Shown here: positions 14,991 to 17,635 of the stretch, one piece after another
Layout: each line of letters opens with the position of its first letter
Position numbering within the stretch: position 1 is the first letter of the stretch
NCBI GenBank assembly: GCA_910577185.1
Contig: CAJTLR010000072.1
Span: forward strand, 1-17,635
Length of the DNA stretch: 17,635 bases
Source of the DNA: an uncultured Acetatifactor sp.
Lineage (GTDB): Bacteria > Bacillota > Clostridia > Lachnospirales > Lachnospiraceae
Reading direction: 5' to 3'
Notes under the pieces: model-generated
What the model saw: only the letters and a program-made list of their open reading frames with translations
Told to the model about the DNA's origin: nothing
The model's database searches: none
Made by a program: the position numbers and the translations under genes

Positions 14991-15140
14991 TTATTCCCGC
15001 GAGCAACGAGCCAAGTGGCTGCCTGCAGACATTTGGCGACTGCCGCCAGGATCAAATACCAAAGTTTCCTTTGGACGCTTTCTGCTCTGCATCGCTGCAA
15101 GTTTGATACCCCGTTGTTTGCAGCGGGGTATTTGATTCCG
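14991..15140 (-). repeat. Dispersed ~150 bp repeat, copy 2
   Basis: The homologue of 3068-3218 in the opposite orientation, here in sense with the surrounding operon. Both copies carry the CCCCG/CGGGG hairpin, whose loop can pair with a downstream TTGCAG. This copy also has a CCAAAG-GAAA-CTTTGG stem capped by a GNRA loop (less perfect in copy 1) and a small GGCG-GCAGT-CGCC hairpin. It overlaps the last ~29 codons and stop of the ABC ATPase and ends ~42 bp before the permease start. Confidence 0.9.
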
Positions 15141-15852
15141 TTTCTCCGAAAACCTGCATGTAAACTTCTTCCAGCCCGCTGACACCGCCATATTTCCGGC
15201 AGAGATTCTCCACCGTATCCCGGTCCACAATGCTTCCGGACCTGATTAAAATGATCTCGCCGGCAATGGGTTCGATGTCCGAGACCACATGGGTGGACAC
15301 CATAATGATCCGGCGGCCGGAGAGCTCCCTGATTTTTTCCCGGATACGGACCCGTTCTTTCGGGTCCAGCCCGGCCGTAGGTTCATCCAGAACAATCACT
15401 TCCGGATCCCCCAGCACAGCCTGGGCAATCAAAATACGTTGTTTCATGCCCCCGGAATAAGTGCCGATAAACCGGTCTGCCACATCCGACAGATTCACGA
15501 ACTCCGAAACCCGCCGCAGCTCCCCTGGCCGGTCTTTTTTGGAAATCCCTTTCAGGGCCGCCATATAAGCCAGGAAACGCCGGCCGGTAAAATTATCATA
15601 AAGTCCCTGCTGCTGGGGTGCGTACCCCAGCAGACTTCTGTAGGTGGCGCCCAGATCCCGGATGTTCTTTCCTTCCCATTTAATTTCACCGCCTGCAGGC
15701 CTGATATTTCCGGTGATGAGATTCATAAGTGTTGATTTGCCTGCCCCGTTTGGTCCCAGCAGTCCGTAAATACCCGCGTCCAGTTTCAGGCTGACCTGGT
15801 CCAGGGCCAGCTTATCCTTGTATTTTTTTGTCACAGAACATAGTTCCAGCAA
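15052..15852 (-). CDS. ABC transporter ATPase subunit
   Basis: 266 residues. Walker A GPNGAGKST (33-41), a Q-loop region YAPQQQG (~77-83), a slightly deviant signature YSGGMKQRI (132-140), Walker B VIVLDEPTAGLD (152-163) and the H-loop VSTHVVSD (~185-192). It would power the permease encoded next. The start codon appears to be TTG at 15852: a GGGGGGAG ribosome binding site lies ~6 nt upstream, only 3 bp separate it from the preceding stop, and the family N-terminus (LELCSVTKKYKDKLALDQVSL) begins right there. Residues ~238-266 come from the dispersed repeat and do not look like the family; the natural end was probably near VYMQVFGE. Substrate unknown, though the lipoprotein partner suggests an exporter or envelope-stress module. 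Confidence 0.93.
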   Translation of the reverse strand: MLELCSVTKKYKDKLALDQVSLKLDAGIYGLLGPNGAGKSTLMNLITGNIRPAGGEIKWEGKNIRDLGATYRSLLGYAPQQQGLYDNFTGRRFLAYMAALKGISKKDRPGELRRVSEFVNLSDVADRFIGTYSGGMKQRILIAQAVLGDPEVIVLDEPTAGLDPKERVRIREKIRELSGRRIIMVSTHVVSDIEPIAGEIILIRSGSIVDRDTVENLCRKYGGVSGLEEVYMQVFGETESNTPLQTTGYQTCSDAEQKASKGNFGI

Positions 15853-15855
15853 CTT

Positions 15856-17286
15856 TTACTCCCCCCTTCCCACCATATCGATCTTGCGATAATTATCTTT
15901 GCCCGCAAACAGATCCTCCTGGGAAATCAGACCATACTGAAATCGGTGAATCGTGTATCCTGTTCCATACTCGCTGGGAGAAGCATCATAAGAGTAAACT
16001 ACCAGAACATCCTTTTCCATGACTCCGCGGATTTCCAGGCTCCAGCCCAGACTTTTGTTCACCTGGGAAGAATGGCTGACCTGGCCCGTATTTTTGTCCA
16101 TGTAATAGAAAGTCTTGTAATCATCCGGTAAGTGACATCGAATTTTATCACCGACCATGTCTAAAAGGTAATAATATTCCCCTTCCTTCTGATACAGGAC
16201 CTTCTCCTCCCCGGTCTCAAAATTTATGGATCTGACACTGTTATCTGCCGCAGTGGAAGCGTACAGCAGATTATCCTGGAAAACTGCCGAATTTTGATAC
16301 TTATTGTCCATACGGTATTTTTCTGTCAGCTGAAAATCCTCCAGGCTGAAGCATGCGAACACTTCCTGGGAGTTCTCGTAAAGACTCTTGTAGGAGTCAT
16401 CATCATACTCTTCCTCCCTGGTTATTTCCCTTCCGTAATCCAGCCCTCTCAGCATAAGCGACCGTCCGCTGCATCCCACAATGTTCCATGATATGTAGTT
16501 CCCGAATTCCAGGGAACAGACCATCTGCTCCTCCTTCTCTTCCGGATCCAGAAATATCAGGCTGCGTTCCTCGGCATTCATATAGGTCTCTGCGCCATCC
16601 TGCACCGCAGTCAGCTTTTTTGTCACCAGATAAAACCCTTTTTCATCCCCCAGAACCAGATCCTCCAAAGTCAGGTCCGCATCAAAGGTATAGATGATTT
16701 CCCGCTCCGTGCCATCCAGATTCATCCGGTACAGCGTTGCCGGACTGGTTTCCACGCTGCCTGCCACAAAGGACTCATCCCCCATTGAAGTAGTGCCCGA
16801 ATTGTCCGACCTTTTATTTAAAAGCCACAATGCATCCTGGTAAACGTACAGCATGCATGTATAAGAGAAAAAATCTTCCTGCAGAAATACTGCCTGGCAT
16901 TCCGGCGTGTCATGGGTACAGCCGGCATTGCTGCAGAGATAAATTTCTTTCTGGGTAGCAAAATCCATATACATCAAATGAGAACCATAGCTGCCATCGG
17001 ACAGTTTCACCGCTTCGTGGGCCAGATAATAATATCCCTCTTCCGTCCAGCAGCCCTCTCCGATATTATCGCAAATAAGCCGCAGGCCTCCGGATACGCT
17101 TTCCACGTCCTCCGGTTCTTGCGTTTCTTCTGTTCCTTCCTCCCGGAATGTGTCTTCGGATACCGATGTATTACCTGCCTGCTGTACCTGTGAAAAACTG
17201 TCCTCCATGGGAACGGCTTCTTTGCCGCAGGCACACAAGGTAAGCGCCATTCCCCCGATTAAAATGATGGTGATTGTTTTTTTCAT
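15856..17286 (-). CDS. Lipoprotein, probable beta-propeller-like, with ABC transporter
   Basis: 476 residues. The signal peptide (KK, then a hydrophobic core at 5-17) ends in a lipobox LCAC with Cys20 as the likely lipid-modified residue (Cys18 is an alternative). An acidic Glu/Ser/Thr-rich spacer (~22-65) is followed by a body of repeated strand-turn-strand units with recurring aromatic and Asp/Gly turns, for example YLAHEAVKLSDGSYGSHLMY, LYRMNLDGTEREIIYTF and YYMDKNTGQVSHSS. This resembles propeller-like lipoproteins of Clostridia, but I cannot count blades. A CSNAGCTHDTPEC motif (~118-130) with three clustered cysteines is notable and could bind metal or form disulfides. ATG at 17286 with AGGAGG 9 nt upstream. 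It is first in the operon, stopping 3 bp before the ATPase, so it is likely a surface component of that transporter. Confidence 0.8.
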   Translation of the reverse strand: MKKTITIILIGGMALTLCACGKEAVPMEDSFSQVQQAGNTSVSEDTFREEGTEETQEPEDVESVSGGLRLICDNIGEGCWTEEGYYYLAHEAVKLSDGSYGSHLMYMDFATQKEIYLCSNAGCTHDTPECQAVFLQEDFFSYTCMLYVYQDALWLLNKRSDNSGTTSMGDESFVAGSVETSPATLYRMNLDGTEREIIYTFDADLTLEDLVLGDEKGFYLVTKKLTAVQDGAETYMNAEERSLIFLDPEEKEEQMVCSLEFGNYISWNIVGCSGRSLMLRGLDYGREITREEEYDDDSYKSLYENSQEVFACFSLEDFQLTEKYRMDNKYQNSAVFQDNLLYASTAADNSVRSINFETGEEKVLYQKEGEYYYLLDMVGDKIRCHLPDDYKTFYYMDKNTGQVSHSSQVNKSLGWSLEIRGVMEKDVLVVYSYDASPSEYGTGYTIHRFQYGLISQEDLFAGKDNYRKIDMVGRGE

Positions 17287-17323
17287 AAGATATGACCTCC
17301 TATCTCAATATTTGAAATTTGTC

Positions 17324-17343
17324 AATATATCTCCCGATATATT
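17324..17343. promoter_or_regulatory. 8+8 bp inverted repeat upstream of the lipoprotein operon
   Basis: AATATATC and GATATATT flank a 4-base spacer as a perfect inverted repeat, 38 bp upstream of the lipoprotein start in AT-rich DNA. It could be an operator. I could not place a convincing -10/-35 pair here: the nearby TTGACA (17320-17325) would put its -10 inside the ribosome binding site. Confidence 0.35.
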
Positions 17344-17573
17344 TTTATATTTATATATCATCATCCATGATTGGATGGAATGATTGGTGATGGTGTTCTG
17401 CCGATGTATATCCATTCGCTTACCCTATCAGTTCTCGCTGGGTCTGTGCCCTCACATTCCTTCATTCTGCTTTATGGATAAAGGCACGGGGCAGACTTGT
17501 GCTTAACTGCTGCCTCATTGGGCTGATGGAGGACCCCTCCTTGTCCCCGTGCCATTACCGGCTCATTCTGTTC
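17344..17573. other. Gene-free stretch downstream of a minus-strand gene
   Basis: No open frame with a supported start is seen. It contains a small perfect hairpin CATCCA-TGAT-TGGATG near 17366 and the large inverted repeat at 17483-17553. The rest shows nothing I can name. Confidence 0.4.
17483..17553. repeat. 9+9 bp GC-rich inverted repeat with inner hairpin
   Basis: GGCACGGGG (17483-17491) and CCCCGTGCC (17545-17553) are perfect inverted arms 53 bases apart. A second perfect stem GGAGG-ACC-CCTCC (17528-17540) lies inside. It follows the stop of the partial minus-strand gene by ~20 nt. It could be an element end, a 3' structure of that transcript or a small structured RNA. Confidence 0.5.
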
Positions 17574-17635
17574 TCAGGCGGCAGCTTTCAGCTGCTCCCT
17601 GCGGACATGTCCGAAGACCTTCTCCGGATCGTAGT
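17574..17635 (-). CDS. C-terminal end of an unidentified protein (partial)
   Basis: Open from the window edge to a TGA at 17574-17576, giving 19 residues (YDPEKVFGHVRREQLKAAA) preceded by the window boundary. The composition is protein-like and the frame is the only fully convincing one, but 19 residues do not allow a family call. A mobile-element protein (transposase or tyrosine recombinase tail) is conceivable but unproven. Confidence 0.4.
   Translation of the reverse strand, partial: YDPEKVFGHVRREQLKAAA

Noticed and set aside
15050..15138. Long-range stem in repeat copy 2 pairing ATCAAATACC with GGTATTTGAT
   Set aside because: The corresponding bases of copy 1 do not pair, so it is not a shared structure of the element.
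17297..17325. TTGACA-based promoter of the lipoprotein gene
   Set aside because: A 17 bp spacer would place the -10 hexamer on the AGGAGG ribosome binding site and give a leader without it.
17407..17427. GTAAGCG motif on the minus strand, reminiscent of IS66-type element ends
   Set aside because: The orientation is wrong for an element lying to the right, no partner end is visible, and seven bases are too few.

Overview
The window looks like a chromosomal segment from an anaerobic Firmicute of the Lachnospiraceae / Clostridium cluster XIVa type. The reasons are strong Shine-Dalgarno sites (GGAGG-like), a SpoIIIE/FtsK translocase with a long acidic linker, formate-tetrahydrofolate ligase, an electron-bifurcating transhydrogenase pair (NfnAB), and zinc-ribbon membrane proteins of a kind common there. 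The genus is not determinable from this sequence alone. Every confident gene is on the minus strand, so the window reads right to left.

Right edge (17287-17635): the tail of an unrecognised minus-strand gene, then a gene-free stretch holding a 9+9 bp inverted repeat. Next (17286-12666) is a three-gene transporter operon: a lipoprotein with a probable beta-propeller-like body, an ABC ATPase with a TTG start, and a fused, duplicated ABC-2 type permease. A dispersed ~150 bp repeat sits between ATPase and permease and supplies the last ~29 codons of the ATPase.

Middle (12535-3815): an ftsK/spoIIIE gene with a clear promoter that overlaps a 20 bp near-palindrome, followed closely by fhs, a zinc-ribbon/TPR/chitobiase-C-terminal-like membrane protein, nfnA and nfnB. 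The spacing (52, 18, 11 and 99 bp) suggests one transcription unit joining chromosome translocation with one-carbon and redox metabolism. The 3' end of nfnB is duplicated just downstream, with a hairpin between the two copies.

Left part: a Dabb (stress-responsive A/B barrel) gene, a second copy of the ~150 bp repeat in opposite orientation, then a zinc-ribbon membrane protein overlapping rlmH by 4 nt and ended by a good intrinsic terminator. Last comes a noticeably AT-richer two-gene operon: a DeoR-type regulator with an altered effector site, then a zinc-dependent phospholipase C-like protein, with a near-consensus promoter and candidate operators.

The least ordinary items are the dispersed repeat (with a potential pseudoknot in both copies), its use as the ATPase C-terminus, the duplicated nfnB tail, and the palindrome over the ftsK promoter. 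No CRISPR array, tRNA, rRNA or complete transposase was seen.
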